A stretch of 46,810 bases of DNA from an uncultured bacterium (GTDB lineage Bacteria; Myxococcota_A; Polyangia; Polyangiales; Houyiibacteriaceae): NCBI GenBank assembly GCA_938024995.1, contig CALJDU010000099.1, forward strand, positions 1 to 46,810, in the 5' to 3' direction. Both the position numbers and the translations under genes were made by a program. Below the pieces are notes generated by a model. That model saw only the letters and a list, made by a program, of their open reading frames with translations, did not search any database and was not told the origin of the DNA. The stretch's first letter is position 1. Each line of letters begins with the position of its first letter. Below, piece after piece: positions 25,832-34,753 of this stretch.

Positions 25832-27400
25832 CTACCGCTCGCCCCACATCGCGGACGCGCGGCTGTACGCGGTCGCGCCGACCTGCACCCCGAGCTGACG
25901 TCCGTAGAGGTCTCCGTCTCGGATGTGGATGCCGCCGTAGAGGCGTGAGATGCCGGCTTCCGCCGCCGCGTCGTGGAACGTGGGCCACTCGAGCACGACG
26001 TCGCTCGCCGGCGACGACTCAAAGAGGTTCGAGCCCGCCCGCTGAATGTGTTGCCCTAAGAGATCGCGCTCGCCATCTCCGTCGATGTCCTCCGCGCTCC
26101 GGCTCACACCGTCAAAGAAGACTTCCGATCCTGTGAAGCGCGTGAGGACCTCCGCTGCGGCCCGACTGAACACGCTATGACCGGAGACGTACTCCGCGAA
26201 TGGCGGCGTCACGAAGGTGGTGTCTTGGTAGGGGCGCCAGTCTTTGCCCATGATCGTCTGCGTGCCGAGGTCCGGTCCGCCCCACGCTTCGACGGACTCG
26301 TCGCCGAAGAGAAAGTGGATCGCGGTCACCGGGCGAATGAAGTCGAAGTGACGCTTGCACTCCCACGCCGCGATACTGGCGTCGAGGAGCGCGGCGTTCA
26401 ACGCGAAGTACATACGAACGTCTTCGCCGACGCCGTGCTCGTCGCGGGTGGAGACGCCGTGCGCGAGCTGGTTCCAGTGCCCCGGGGGCGCCTCGCTTCG
26501 CGGACCGTCTGCCCAGAACTCCGCGAGCACCTTCTGCCGGTCGGTGAGGGTCGCGCTGATCGCGAGCACGTCCGCGAACTGCGCGCGATAGGCCGCGTCG
26601 CCGGTGGTCACTTCGCCGCTCGCGGTCGTGTATGGCGTGAGGTCACCGAAGCGAGGCGGCGTCGGGGGTCGGGTCGCGTCGACAGGGTCGAGCGCGAATG
26701 GTGTCACCGCGCCCCAATGAGGCGTAAGAAACTCTTGATCGACGAAGCTCGCGGGATCGCTCGGGTCGACCACCGGGAAACCGCGCGCGTCGACCGCGAC
26801 CCCGGTCGGGACACGGATCGGCGTCCATCGGTTGGGATCGAAGTCCGGTCCGCCAACGGCGTTGCTCGCGTCGGGGTCCGCGCTGTTGACCGGCGCGTAC
26901 GGCGTGTCGAAACGCTCGGACGTGGTGTCCCGGTATCCGTCGAAGTGATTGGAGCCGTCCGCGTCGCGCGCGTCAAACACCGCTTGCGCCGCGTCGCGCC
27001 CGATGACCCATCCTTCGTCCACGCGGAGGCGGAGCGCCCGGAGGTGCGTCGAGAACGCGCCGGTTTCCATCTCGTAGTCGGGGAAGAGAACGCTCAGAGA
27101 AGCGAACGCGGCGTAGCTGACCGCCGCTTCCTGCAGCTCTGCATTCGGGACGTGGACGTCGTCGTAGGCATACCCGCTCGCGTCGGGCTCAAACGACGCC
27201 CAAGCGTCGTACATCGACGCGCTCACGATGAAGAGCTGCCGCGCGTTGATGGTCGGTCGCGCGCCCTCAGCACGGATCGCGGACAACATCAGCTCATTCC
27301 ATCCGCTCACGACCGAGAGCTGATCGCCACCTGCATCTTCGCTCCCGCTGCAACTCGTACTGGCAAGAACGCACAAACAAAGAACTAGACGACGCAACAT
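25832..27400 (-). CDS. Vanadium-haloperoxidase / PAP2-like lipoprotein
   Basis: A 522-residue exported protein with a lipobox at VLASTSC. The vanadate/phosphate-binding motifs of the haloperoxidase-PAP2 superfamily are all present: K-x6-RP in KRHFDFIRP (~350), SGH in EYVSGHSVFS (~407) and SR-x5-H in SRLYGGIH (~486). The N-terminal part (ARQLFIVSASMYDAWASFEP) is typical of bacterial vanadium chloroperoxidase-like proteins. It may halogenate, or act as an acid phosphatase; motifs cannot separate these. The lipoprotein signal places it outside the cytoplasm. Confidence 0.85.
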   Translation of the reverse strand: MLRRLVLCLCVLASTSCSGSEDAGGDQLSVVSGWNELMLSAIRAEGARPTINARQLFIVSASMYDAWASFEPDASGYAYDDVHVPNAELQEAAVSYAAFASLSVLFPDYEMETGAFSTHLRALRLRVDEGWVIGRDAAQAVFDARDADGSNHFDGYRDTTSERFDTPYAPVNSADPDASNAVGGPDFDPNRWTPIRVPTGVAVDARGFPVVDPSDPASFVDQEFLTPHWGAVTPFALDPVDATRPPTPPRFGDLTPYTTASGEVTTGDAAYRAQFADVLAISATLTDRQKVLAEFWADGPRSEAPPGHWNQLAHGVSTRDEHGVGEDVRMYFALNAALLDASIAAWECKRHFDFIRPVTAIHFLFGDESVEAWGGPDLGTQTIMGKDWRPYQDTTFVTPPFAEYVSGHSVFSRAAAEVLTRFTGSEVFFDGVSRSAEDIDGDGERDLLGQHIQRAGSNLFESSPASDVVLEWPTFHDAAAEAGISRLYGGIHIRDGDLYGRQLGVQVGATAYSRASAMWGER

Positions 27401-27572
27401 AACGATGAAACCAAGGGAAAAGTGGGGGCTAATTCAGCCGGAAGGGTGAGCGATTCATCCTACCCGGAATTCGGACGAAAACCAGTGCTTGTACGTTCTG
27501 GATACAAGGTCATTGCTCAGCGGCACCTGACGTACGCCGTGTGCAGGAGCCCAGAGCCGATCGAGCGGACAG

Positions 27573-27667
27573 GGAGGGGCGGACAGTCCCTCCAGAGAAT
27601 ATGAAAGCGACGAAGGAGAGCGGAGCGATCATTTACTTATTTGGACGGAGGGGCGGACAGTCCCTCC
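27573..27667 (+). repeat. Palindrome-bearing dispersed repeat, copy A
   Basis: Two identical 21-base imperfect palindromes (27573-27593 and 27647-27667; GGAGGG and CCCTCC arms around GCGGACAGT) flank a 53-base spacer. The spacer includes AGAGAATA, AAGCGACGAAGGAG, GAGCGGAGCGA and ATCATTTACTTATTTGGA. The same words occur in the same order in reverse complement at 45.8 kb. The gene-free stretch 27401-27681 otherwise holds only the upstream region of the haloperoxidase-like gene. A dispersed non-coding element is the best reading, and the hairpin could also act in transcription termination. Confidence 0.85.
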
Positions 27668-27681
27668 AATAAAACTTGCTG

Positions 27682-28182
27682 CTATTCGGTTTGGACGCGC
27701 GGGCGAACGAACGCCACGACCACCTCGACGAACGACGGGCCGGACTCACGCTTGCGCGCGATGAACACGACCTTGTCTTCGCCGATCACACCTTGCGCGA
27801 TCTGAAGCTCACCCATCAACTCGTCACGAATGGTCGCGAGCGCGACTCGTGGACGTTCCTCGAAGCGAAGCCCGAGCGACATCTCCGCGACCCGTGTCCG
27901 CTCGACCCAAATCCCGGCGATGGTCCGGTCCCGCCGGACCGGCGCGAAGAGCGCTTCTTCCAGCGCCGCGTCGCTTCGCGTAATGGAGGTCGTCAGGCTC
28001 CGACGGGCCCAACCGTCGAACTCCTCAAACGCGGCGAAGTGCGGCGCCCCCAACGCGCGGAGCTCTGCCGGGGTCTCGCGCTGCTCGGTCGGCGTACAAC
28101 GGGCGAACACGCACAGCAGCACCACGGCCACCAACACGCGCCCTCTGACGTTTCGAGAAAAAGTTGTGAGCCAGCGCGGCAC
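27682..28182 (-). CDS. Small membrane-anchored or secreted protein of unknown function
   Basis: A 166-residue protein if started at the GTG at 28182. The open frame reaches back to 28302 inside the hemG-like gene. The N-terminus has a hydrophobic stretch VRGRVLVAVVLLCVFARC, either a signal anchor or a poor lipobox. The rest is a small mixed alpha/beta domain (IAGIWVERTRVAEMSLGL, EDKVVFIARKRESGPSF). I do not recognise it. It follows protoporphyrinogen oxidase on the same strand and is probably co-transcribed. Confidence 0.55.
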   Translation of the reverse strand: MPRWLTTFSRNVRGRVLVAVVLLCVFARCTPTEQRETPAELRALGAPHFAAFEEFDGWARRSLTTSITRSDAALEEALFAPVRRDRTIAGIWVERTRVAEMSLGLRFEERPRVALATIRDELMGELQIAQGVIGEDKVVFIARKRESGPSFVEVVVAFVRPRVQTE

Positions 28183-28225
28183 TCCCGGAGGGTCGCGACC
28201 GAAGCCACGCTGCGCAAGTAACGCG

Positions 28226-29617
28226 TCAGCGGAGAAGCGCGCTCGCGGCCCGTTCACCGCTAGAGAGCGAATCCGGGATGCCCACGCCGCGGTACGCGCC
28301 ACCCGCCAACGCGAGCCAGGGGAGGCCGGCGGTGCGCGTCTCGATAGAGTCGACCCTCGTGAGGTGGTCCACGTGATAACGCGGCATCGCAGAGGCGTAG
28401 CGATCCACGCGCGTCAGCAACGGAGCGCCCTTCGCGCCGATCAGGCGATCCAGCTCCCGCCGGGCGTCCGCGATCAGGGCCGCATCGGACAGGCTCGCGA
28501 CCCCGTCCGCCCCTTCTCCGCCCAAGAAGACCCGCAGCAAGACGGTGTCCTCGGGAGCGCGCCCTGGCCACTTCACGCTCGACCAGGTCGACGCCAGAAT
28601 GGCGCGCCGCTCGATGGCTGGCACCACGAAACCGAAGGCGTCCAACGAGTGCGCGACCTGCGCTCTTGGATACGCCAGCGTCACGGTCGCCGCGGAGCCG
28701 TAGGGCACGCGATCGAGATGCGACGCGAGCGTGGGATCAAACCACCGGAGCAAGCGCGCGACCCGCGGCGCAGCGATGGCGAGGACAACCGCGTCGAAGG
28801 CGTGTCGGGCGCCGTTCGCGGTGAGCCAGACTCTCCCCTGCTCTTCCCGTAGCGCGGTGACTCGATGCGCCAGCGCGACGCTCCCCGGACGCGTTCGCCG
28901 CAGATGATCGGCCATCGCGTCGGGCAAGGTCTGCATCCCTCGCCGAAAGCTAACGAAGAGCCCGTAGCGCGCGCCGTCTGCTTTTTCGCCGGCCGCGCTC
29001 CGCTGCGCGTTCTCAAGCGCGCGGGTGACGCTTCGATGCTCGCGCTCCAGATCGAGAAAGCGCGGCATCGTCGCGCGGAGGCTGAGGTCGTCGGGACGCG
29101 CTCCATAGATCCCGCCCGCGAGCGGCTGGGCGAGCCGCTCAAGCACCTCGTCTCCGTAGCGTCGCCGCACAAACGAACCGAGGCTCTCATCGGGGAGCGC
29201 GGGACCGCGCGGCAAGCTCACCTCAAGCGCGGCGCGTGCCTTCCCGCTCGCGCTGAGCACAGGCGAGCGGAGCAACGCGGCGAGATCCCCTGGCGCGACC
29301 ACGGAGAACCCGGCGGGGATCCGCTCGAGCGCGCCGCGGCAGACGACGTACGCACCGCGTCGCTCCGCGTTGGTCGTGATGACCTCATCCTCCAGCCCGA
29401 GACGATCGATAAACGACACGCCGCCGGGCTTGTTGGTGATCATCGCGTCGGGGCCGCGCTCGATCACGAAGCGCCCGTTCGGGTCCTCGACGATCTCCGT
29501 TCGAAGCAGCCCACCAAGACGACGGCTCGCTTCGAACACGGTGACATCGCATCCCCGCGGGAAGCTCAGCGCCGCCGCCATCCCGGAGATGCCGCCCCCG
29601 ACCACCGCGACCTTCAT
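28226..29617 (-). CDS. hemG: Protoporphyrinogen/coproporphyrinogen oxidase (HemY type)
   Basis: A 463-residue FAD enzyme. The N-terminus MKVAVVGGGISGMAAALSF is the dinucleotide-binding GxGxxG, followed by VFEASRRLGGLLRT and the substrate-side segment IERGPDAMITNKP. LAQPLAGGIYGARPDDLS and the C-terminal LALAGGAYRGVGIPDS with a second FAD-binding region are diagnostic of HemY-type oxidases. It oxidises protoporphyrinogen IX (or coproporphyrinogen III) using oxygen, a late step of haem synthesis. Its ATG overlaps the stop of the upstream Ser/Thr kinase (ATGA), implying coupled translation. Confidence 0.93.
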   Translation of the reverse strand: MKVAVVGGGISGMAAALSFPRGCDVTVFEASRRLGGLLRTEIVEDPNGRFVIERGPDAMITNKPGGVSFIDRLGLEDEVITTNAERRGAYVVCRGALERIPAGFSVVAPGDLAALLRSPVLSASGKARAALEVSLPRGPALPDESLGSFVRRRYGDEVLERLAQPLAGGIYGARPDDLSLRATMPRFLDLEREHRSVTRALENAQRSAAGEKADGARYGLFVSFRRGMQTLPDAMADHLRRTRPGSVALAHRVTALREEQGRVWLTANGARHAFDAVVLAIAAPRVARLLRWFDPTLASHLDRVPYGSAATVTLAYPRAQVAHSLDAFGFVVPAIERRAILASTWSSVKWPGRAPEDTVLLRVFLGGEGADGVASLSDAALIADARRELDRLIGAKGAPLLTRVDRYASAMPRYHVDHLTRVDSIETRTAGLPWLALAGGAYRGVGIPDSLSSGERAASALLR

Positions 29618-30621
29618 GTAGCCGCCAACATCGCGCGCTTCATCTCCATGGCCGAAGCGTACCGCCCTTCTCGCTCTTTGCTCAGCGCGCGCAGCACCAA
29701 AGACGAGAGCGCCTCCGGAACCTCGGAGCGCCAGAGCGTCGGCGGATCGGGATCCTCAGAGAGCACGCGGTCGTAGTACGTCACGAGCTTCTCGCCGCGT
29801 CCCCACTCGAACGGACAGACGCCGGTCAGCGTCTCGTAGAGAACCGCGCCGACGGCGTAGAGATCCGAGCGCGCGTCGATCTCGTCGTCGAGGATCTGCT
29901 CCGGCGGCATGTAGGCGGGTGACCCCACGCGCGCGCCCGCCTGCGTCACGCGCCCGGTCCCGGTCGCCCGTCGCGACATCCCGAAGTCGAGCAAGCACAC
30001 CGAGCGGTCCTCCCGAAGCATCACGTTGCCGGGCTTGATGTCGCGATGAACGAACCCGCGCTCGTGGACCGGGACGAGCGCGTCGAGCACCTCCCCCGCG
30101 ATCCGAACCGCCTCAGGGATCGGCAGCTCGCCCTCTGCGATGACGTCGCTGAGCGACGACCCCTGCACGATCTCCATCACCAAGAACGGCGCGCCAGAAT
30201 CGATCCCGTAGTCAGAGACGTCCACGACGCCGGGCGCGTTCAGATCGGTGAGCAGACGCGCTTCGCGCATGAAGCGCTCATCGTTTTGCGGTGTCCGGGC
30301 GTTTTCGTGAAGGACCTTGATGGCGACGAAGCGGTTCGTCTCCTCGTCCATCCCGCGGAAGACTCGCCCCAGCGCGCCGGCGCCGAGAACAGACGTCAGC
30401 CGATAGCGCAGGGCGATCCGATCGCCGACCTGCGCAGCGCGACGCGGCGGGGGAGGCAGTGATTCGTCGACCGTGACGGCTTCCCCATTAACTGGGCAGC
30501 GGACGCGGGTTTCTGCCGTCAGCTCGTGCGGCAGGCCGCAGCCTGGACACACAAAAAACCGCCCCCCATGGCGCCTGAGCTTCACGCGGCGAAGCATAGG
30601 GCGGTCGAAACGCGATGTCAT
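29614..30621 (-). CDS. Hanks-type Ser/Thr protein kinase with N-terminal Cys cluster
   Basis: A 335-residue kinase from the ATG at 30621, chosen because GAGGA lies nine bases upstream. The frame is open much further but runs antisense through another gene. Residues ~24-45 hold a small Cys cluster (C25-x2-C28, C42) like a partial zinc ribbon. The kinase domain (~72-335) has LGAGALGRVFRG, K102 in VAIKVL, HRDIKPGN (192-199), DFG (212-214) and SPAYMPPEQ. All catalytic residues are present and no membrane helix or sensor domain is seen. It is coupled to hemG and may modulate it or share its control. Confidence 0.9.
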   Translation of the reverse strand: MTSRFDRPMLRRVKLRRHGGRFFVCPGCGLPHELTAETRVRCPVNGEAVTVDESLPPPPRRAAQVGDRIALRYRLTSVLGAGALGRVFRGMDEETNRFVAIKVLHENARTPQNDERFMREARLLTDLNAPGVVDVSDYGIDSGAPFLVMEIVQGSSLSDVIAEGELPIPEAVRIAGEVLDALVPVHERGFVHRDIKPGNVMLREDRSVCLLDFGMSRRATGTGRVTQAGARVGSPAYMPPEQILDDEIDARSDLYAVGAVLYETLTGVCPFEWGRGEKLVTYYDRVLSEDPDPPTLWRSEVPEALSSLVLRALSKEREGRYASAMEMKRAMLAAT

Positions 30622-30690
30622 GCGCGCGGGTCCTCGCGAACGCTCGGCGTGACCATGGACGTACCGGAACGCGGGCATTAGGTTCCTCCC

Positions 30691-31251
30691 ATGGCGGACG
30701 CCCCTAGCGACTCGTTCAACTCGTTTCTCAAGATCGCGATTCAGCGCTACTGGGATCAGAAAGGGTCGAGCAAAGTCAGCTTCCTCGCCCTTCTGCTCGC
30801 GACCCGGGAAGCGTGGGGGGTCGCGTGGGACAACACGATCAACCCCGAGGCGGGTAAGAAGGCGCTCGGCGGGGCCGCCGCGATCACCGCGGTGACGCTG
30901 TTGCTCCGCGCCGTCGTTGGCGGACCCATCGGCATCTTGCTGACCGGCGCCTCCGTCGTTTCGTTGGTCGGCGTCTACGTGAAGAACCACGGCCGCATCT
31001 GGAAGAAGGTCGTGCGCATCCGCGCCCTGGTGCCGGACTACCGCGAGCGTCACGAGAAGATCCTCAGCCAACACGCAGACGGGACATTCAGCGGTGACCA
31101 GCGCGACTTGATGGTCGACGGTTTGCTGAGCCGGTTCTTGGGCGAGCTCGACAACGGTCCCGAAGACGAACCGGAACCCAAAGAAGCGAAGGCCGAAGCC
31201 TCCGGTTTCGCGGCGCACGTCCGTAAGAAGTCCGGCGAAGAAGACGACTGA
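30691..31251 (+). CDS. Membrane-associated hypothetical protein
   Basis: A 186-residue protein starting MADAPSDSFNSFLKIAIQRY. Two adjacent hydrophobic segments (ALGGAAAITAVTLLLRAV and PIGILLTGASVVSLVGVYV, ~70-110) form a hairpin, followed by a basic helical region (IWKKVVRIRALVPDYRERHEKI) and an acidic, Lys-rich tail. I do not recognise the family. It is divergent from the kinase gene and 13 bases ahead of the M48-like gene. Confidence 0.72.
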   Translation: MADAPSDSFNSFLKIAIQRYWDQKGSSKVSFLALLLATREAWGVAWDNTINPEAGKKALGGAAAITAVTLLLRAVVGGPIGILLTGASVVSLVGVYVKNHGRIWKKVVRIRALVPDYRERHEKILSQHADGTFSGDQRDLMVDGLLSRFLGELDNGPEDEPEPKEAKAEASGFAAHVRKKSGEEDD

Positions 31252-31264
31252 CGCGGTTCGTCGC

Positions 31265-33454
31265 GTGAACGTCCCGAAGGACCTCAAGCTCAAGGGAACG
31301 CTGCCGAGCGGGAGCGGCGTGATGCTCTGCCTTGAGCAGATCACGATCGACGGCGTCAAAGAAGACGAGCCGCGTCTCGTCCTTCGCGGTCAGGACGACG
31401 AGCCTCGCGTCGATGTCTTGAAGACGCTCCGCTACGCAGTGGGTCGGGTCTCGGACTCTCTCTTTGTTGATGACCGCGAGTACGGCGTACCGACAGGCAA
31501 AGCCGACGCCGCGATGGCGCTCATTCGTCACGCCCGGCTCCCCGCTCCCCGCGCCCTGGACACCACGCGCTACGTCGAGCCGCTTCGCGACGCCGAGCGG
31601 AGGTTCTTGGCGCAGGTCCTTTCCGAGGACGAGCGGCTCCTTTGCTTCTTGCACACCTCCTCCGGCTGGAAGGTCGAGGGCGTGATGTCGGGAGAAGCGC
31701 CGCTTCGTCTCGCGGTGACCTCGACGCGACAGATCCTCCTCGCGGTAAACGAGGTCGGCGACACGTTCCTCTCGGAGCTCCCGCGGGCCGCGCTCGACGT
31801 GCGCGAGGAACGCGGTCGGGATCGCGTCCTCGCGGGCGATCACGCCTTCTTCACGACCCGGCAAAACGAGCGGCGGTTTCACGAGATCGCGAAGTGGTCC
31901 GGGCGGCACGAACCGCAGCGCACTCTACGCGCCGCGATCGCGACGCTCTCGAGTAACCGCGAGCTCGCGTTCCACTGGCTCGACGCGATCCGCGAAGAGT
32001 CGGGCGCCGCCCGCCTCACGCTCGCGGCCCTCCGCAACCAACCATGGCCAACCGGCGACCTGCTCGCCGAAGACGCGATCGTTCCGTGGTTCATCGAGCT
32101 CGGGCTCTCGACCGAAAAGGGGCGCTCGCTCATCGAGGGCTATCCACCCAGCGACGCGACCGCGGCGCTCGCGACTCACCTCTTTCCGCTTACGCAAAAA
32201 GGGAAGAGCGAAGAGGACGCGATCGAAGACGCCATCGCGTACGCGACGCTCTTGGCGAAGACGGGTGACGCGCACCAAGCGCTCTCGATCTTGGAAGCCC
32301 GATACGCCGAGCTCCCGCCGGCCGCGCTTCTCGAACTGGTACCGCATCCCGAAGGTGTCTCAAAACCGCGGGTGCGTCTGCTCGAGCGCATCGCGGAGCT
32401 GCGCGGAGACCAAGACACGCGACGCGCCCTCGCGCGTCTCGAACCGCTTCGCCCCGAGCGTATGGACGCCGTGCAGGGTCCTCGCGCGGCTGCGATCTCG
32501 AGCCTCCTGAGGGACGTCGACGCGACGCCAGACACAACGCCGCGTCGAGCCCTCCCGATCACGACCGACGAGCGCGCGAACGTCTTACGTCATCCGCTTA
32601 CCCGGAGCGGCGGCGTCATGGGCAAACTGACCGAGCTCATCGCCGACGCGGAGCTCCCCGACTTCTCCGCGCTCCGGAGCTATTGCGAAACGCTCAAGGA
32701 CGAGCGCGCCCTCCGCGCGTTTGATGAAGCCAAGTCACTGCTGGGGCTCGAAGGTGACGTCTCCTGTTTCGTCAGCCGGGGTGACCGCTCCGTCGGGGCC
32801 CGCGCCTATGAAGCCTCCCCTTCTTTTCTGTTGCTGGGCGCTGAACATCTCGACGGCGCGCTCGCCCTGAGCGAAGCCGAGCTGCGCTTCACCCTGGGCG
32901 CCGAGCTCGCCCACCTGCTCTACGGACACGCGCGCCTCACCAGCAAAGATGTCTCGCGCGGCGCCTACGACAAAGGGAAGGCCACCGTGGAGACGGTCCT
33001 CGGGCTGCTCCCGATGGTCGGCGCGCTCGCGAAGATGGAGCGCCTCGGCAAGGTCGTCGATCTCGCCGGCAAAGCGATGTCGGCGCTCGGTCACGCGGAG
33101 AAGGTGGCGGACGTCATTCGAAGCGACGATGACGAGTCCGTCCCGGTCAGCCTGGGCGGAGGAGGAGAGCTCATCGCGGCGCATCGCGTGATGCAGATGA
33201 CCGCGGACCGCGCCGGGCTCGTATGCAGCGGCTCGCTGAAGAGCGCGGTCACCGCGATCCTTAAGACAGAACCGCGCTACCACGACGTCCAAAAGATCGC
33301 GCGCGACCGAGGCTTGGTCTCGGCGATCACGCGACGCGATGAACATGGCGCGCTCTTGCTGCCGGATCTCGCCGTCAGGATCAGCGCGCTCTTCGCGTTC
33401 CTGCTGAGCGACGACTACGCGGCGCTCGAGGCGAACGGGCAAGCCGATGAGTGA
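31265..33454 (+). CDS. Large M48-metallopeptidase-like protein with degenerate zinc motif
   Basis: A 729-residue protein from a GTG start. Residues ~1-190 look like a beta-rich PH-like part (RLAVTSTRQILLAVNEVGDTFLS), then helical repeats rich in Leu/Glu (~200-420). Near residue 545 is AELAHLLYGHARL, which aligns with the HELAH of M48 peptidases but with Ala in place of the first His. A later TADRAGL resembles the ExxAD third-ligand segment, with Gln/Met/Thr instead of Glu. The zinc site therefore looks broken and the protein is probably a non-catalytic relative. It sits between two small membrane proteins and overlaps the second by 8 bases. Confidence 0.72.
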   Translation: MNVPKDLKLKGTLPSGSGVMLCLEQITIDGVKEDEPRLVLRGQDDEPRVDVLKTLRYAVGRVSDSLFVDDREYGVPTGKADAAMALIRHARLPAPRALDTTRYVEPLRDAERRFLAQVLSEDERLLCFLHTSSGWKVEGVMSGEAPLRLAVTSTRQILLAVNEVGDTFLSELPRAALDVREERGRDRVLAGDHAFFTTRQNERRFHEIAKWSGRHEPQRTLRAAIATLSSNRELAFHWLDAIREESGAARLTLAALRNQPWPTGDLLAEDAIVPWFIELGLSTEKGRSLIEGYPPSDATAALATHLFPLTQKGKSEEDAIEDAIAYATLLAKTGDAHQALSILEARYAELPPAALLELVPHPEGVSKPRVRLLERIAELRGDQDTRRALARLEPLRPERMDAVQGPRAAAISSLLRDVDATPDTTPRRALPITTDERANVLRHPLTRSGGVMGKLTELIADAELPDFSALRSYCETLKDERALRAFDEAKSLLGLEGDVSCFVSRGDRSVGARAYEASPSFLLLGAEHLDGALALSEAELRFTLGAELAHLLYGHARLTSKDVSRGAYDKGKATVETVLGLLPMVGALAKMERLGKVVDLAGKAMSALGHAEKVADVIRSDDDESVPVSLGGGGELIAAHRVMQMTADRAGLVCSGSLKSAVTAILKTEPRYHDVQKIARDRGLVSAITRRDEHGALLLPDLAVRISALFAFLLSDDYAALEANGQADE

Positions 33455-33773
33455 CGGTCGCGCGGGCGTCAAGATCCCGAAGAGCCAGCTCAACCGCTAC
33501 GTCCTCTTGGGGAGCCTCGTGTTCGCCTCGCTGCTCGTGGCGTCGCATTGGTTCTTCGTCGAGAACGTCCACCATCGCGTGTTCGGCGTGGCGTGGAACG
33601 CGCTCTTTCAGATCTTCGGCAACGGCGCGGGCGCCTTCGCCGCGCTCGTGATCGGGATCGGGACGGTCGGCCGAGGCATCTCCTGGCGCGTCGGGATCCC
33701 GGCGACTCTCCTGCTCGGCGGCATCGCGGGCTACTGCTTCCTTCGATCGTTCGGAATGATGATGAGCATCTAG
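33447..33773 (+). CDS. Small three-helix membrane protein
   Basis: A 108-residue protein. It has about three transmembrane helices (YVLLGSLVFASLLVASHWFF, AGAFAALVIGIGTVG, GIPATLLLGGIAGYCFL) and no recognised motif. It overlaps the 3' end of the M48-like gene by 8 bases, which suggests co-translation and a physical link. The 71 bases downstream have no gene. Confidence 0.68.
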   Translation: MSDGRAGVKIPKSQLNRYVLLGSLVFASLLVASHWFFVENVHHRVFGVAWNALFQIFGNGAGAFAALVIGIGTVGRGISWRVGIPATLLLGGIAGYCFLRSFGMMMSI

Positions 33774-33844
33774 ACGACTCGTGGCGTGACTGAGGATGTT
33801 CCGAACCTTGCGCGACCCAAACGCGTGCTTATCGTCGAGTCGCG

Positions 33845-34714
33845 ATGGGACGACCCACGATAAATCGCGCCGCGCGTGCGGTGCTCACCGCGATTGAAGC
33901 GGGTGGATACGAGGGGCCGTCCGGTGCGTTCGTGGAGATCGGTGAAGCGGTCACGCGTTCCGTTTCCGGCGTGGTGCTCTACGAACCGGGCGATCTTGAG
34001 ACCCTGCGCCTGGGCGCGCGGCTCGGGGCGAGTCTGCTGACGCACACGGAAGCGGCGCCAGAAGAGAGCGCGACACCCGTCGTGGAGCTCATGGACGCGA
34101 CGACGCAGCAAGCGTTGGCCGAGGTCTCCCGTCGCGAAGGAGCGGGTCACGTCGCGCTCCTCAACTTCGCGTCTGCGCGCAACCCGGGAGGTGGGTTCCT
34201 CGGCGGCGCGAAGGCCCAAGAAGAGGACCTCTGCCGCTGCTCCGCGCTCTACCCGACGCTCCTCGAAGCGCCCACCTACTACGAGGCAAACCGTCAGCAG
34301 CGCTCGCTGCTCTACACCGACCACGCGATCTTCTCGCCCGGCGTTCCCTTCTTCCGTGTGAAGAGCGAGGGACCGCTTCTCGAGCCACCGCTGCTCGCGT
34401 CGGTCATTACGATGCCCGCGCCCAACAGCGGACCGTTTCTACAACGCGGCGGCGCGGTCCATGAGCTGGAGAAGGCGTTCGCGCGGCGCTGGCGCGCGGT
34501 CCTCACCATCGCGCTCGCGCACGGCGTCGACACGTTGATCTTGGGCGCCTGGGGATGTGGCGCGTTCCGCGGTGACCCGGCGATGGCCGCGCGCGAAGCG
34601 AAGCACGCGCTGATGGAAGCCGCACCTGCGCGCGTCGTGTTCGCGATCCCGAACCGTGGCCGTTGGTCGATGAGGAACTACGCCGCGTTTCGCGAGGCGC
34701 TCCCGATCGCCTGA
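33845..34714 (+). CDS. TIGR02452-type poly(ADP-ribose) glycohydrolase-like macrodomain protein
   Basis: A 289-residue macrodomain protein. The bacterial PARG signature GGG-x7-QEE is intact (G115-G117, Q125-E126-E127; NPGGGFLGGAKAQEEDLCR). Further fits are YTDHAIFSPGVPFFR, ITMPAPNSGPF and the closing LILGAWGCGAFRGDPAMAA. These enzymes hydrolyse ADP-ribose chains or ADP-ribose adducts. No signal peptide is present, so it should act in the cytosol. No ADP-ribosyltransferase is visible in this window. It lies 39 bases upstream of a Rieske oxygenase on the same strand. Confidence 0.9.
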   Translation: MGRPTINRAARAVLTAIEAGGYEGPSGAFVEIGEAVTRSVSGVVLYEPGDLETLRLGARLGASLLTHTEAAPEESATPVVELMDATTQQALAEVSRREGAGHVALLNFASARNPGGGFLGGAKAQEEDLCRCSALYPTLLEAPTYYEANRQQRSLLYTDHAIFSPGVPFFRVKSEGPLLEPPLLASVITMPAPNSGPFLQRGGAVHELEKAFARRWRAVLTIALAHGVDTLILGAWGCGAFRGDPAMAAREAKHALMEAAPARVVFAIPNRGRWSMRNYAAFREALPIA

Positions 34715-34753
34715 TTGCGCCTCGCGCTTGACCCAGCCGCCGAGCGCGCGATC

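Noticed and set aside
27573..27667. CRISPR array
   Set aside because: Only two palindromes with one spacer, and the spacer words recur in the other copy at 45.8 kb, which is not expected of CRISPR spacers. No cas gene is present.
30622..31359. N-terminal extension of the Ser/Thr kinase to 581 residues
   Set aside because: The extension is antisense to the hypothetical membrane protein at 30691, has no domain, and a better start with a ribosome site exists at 30621.
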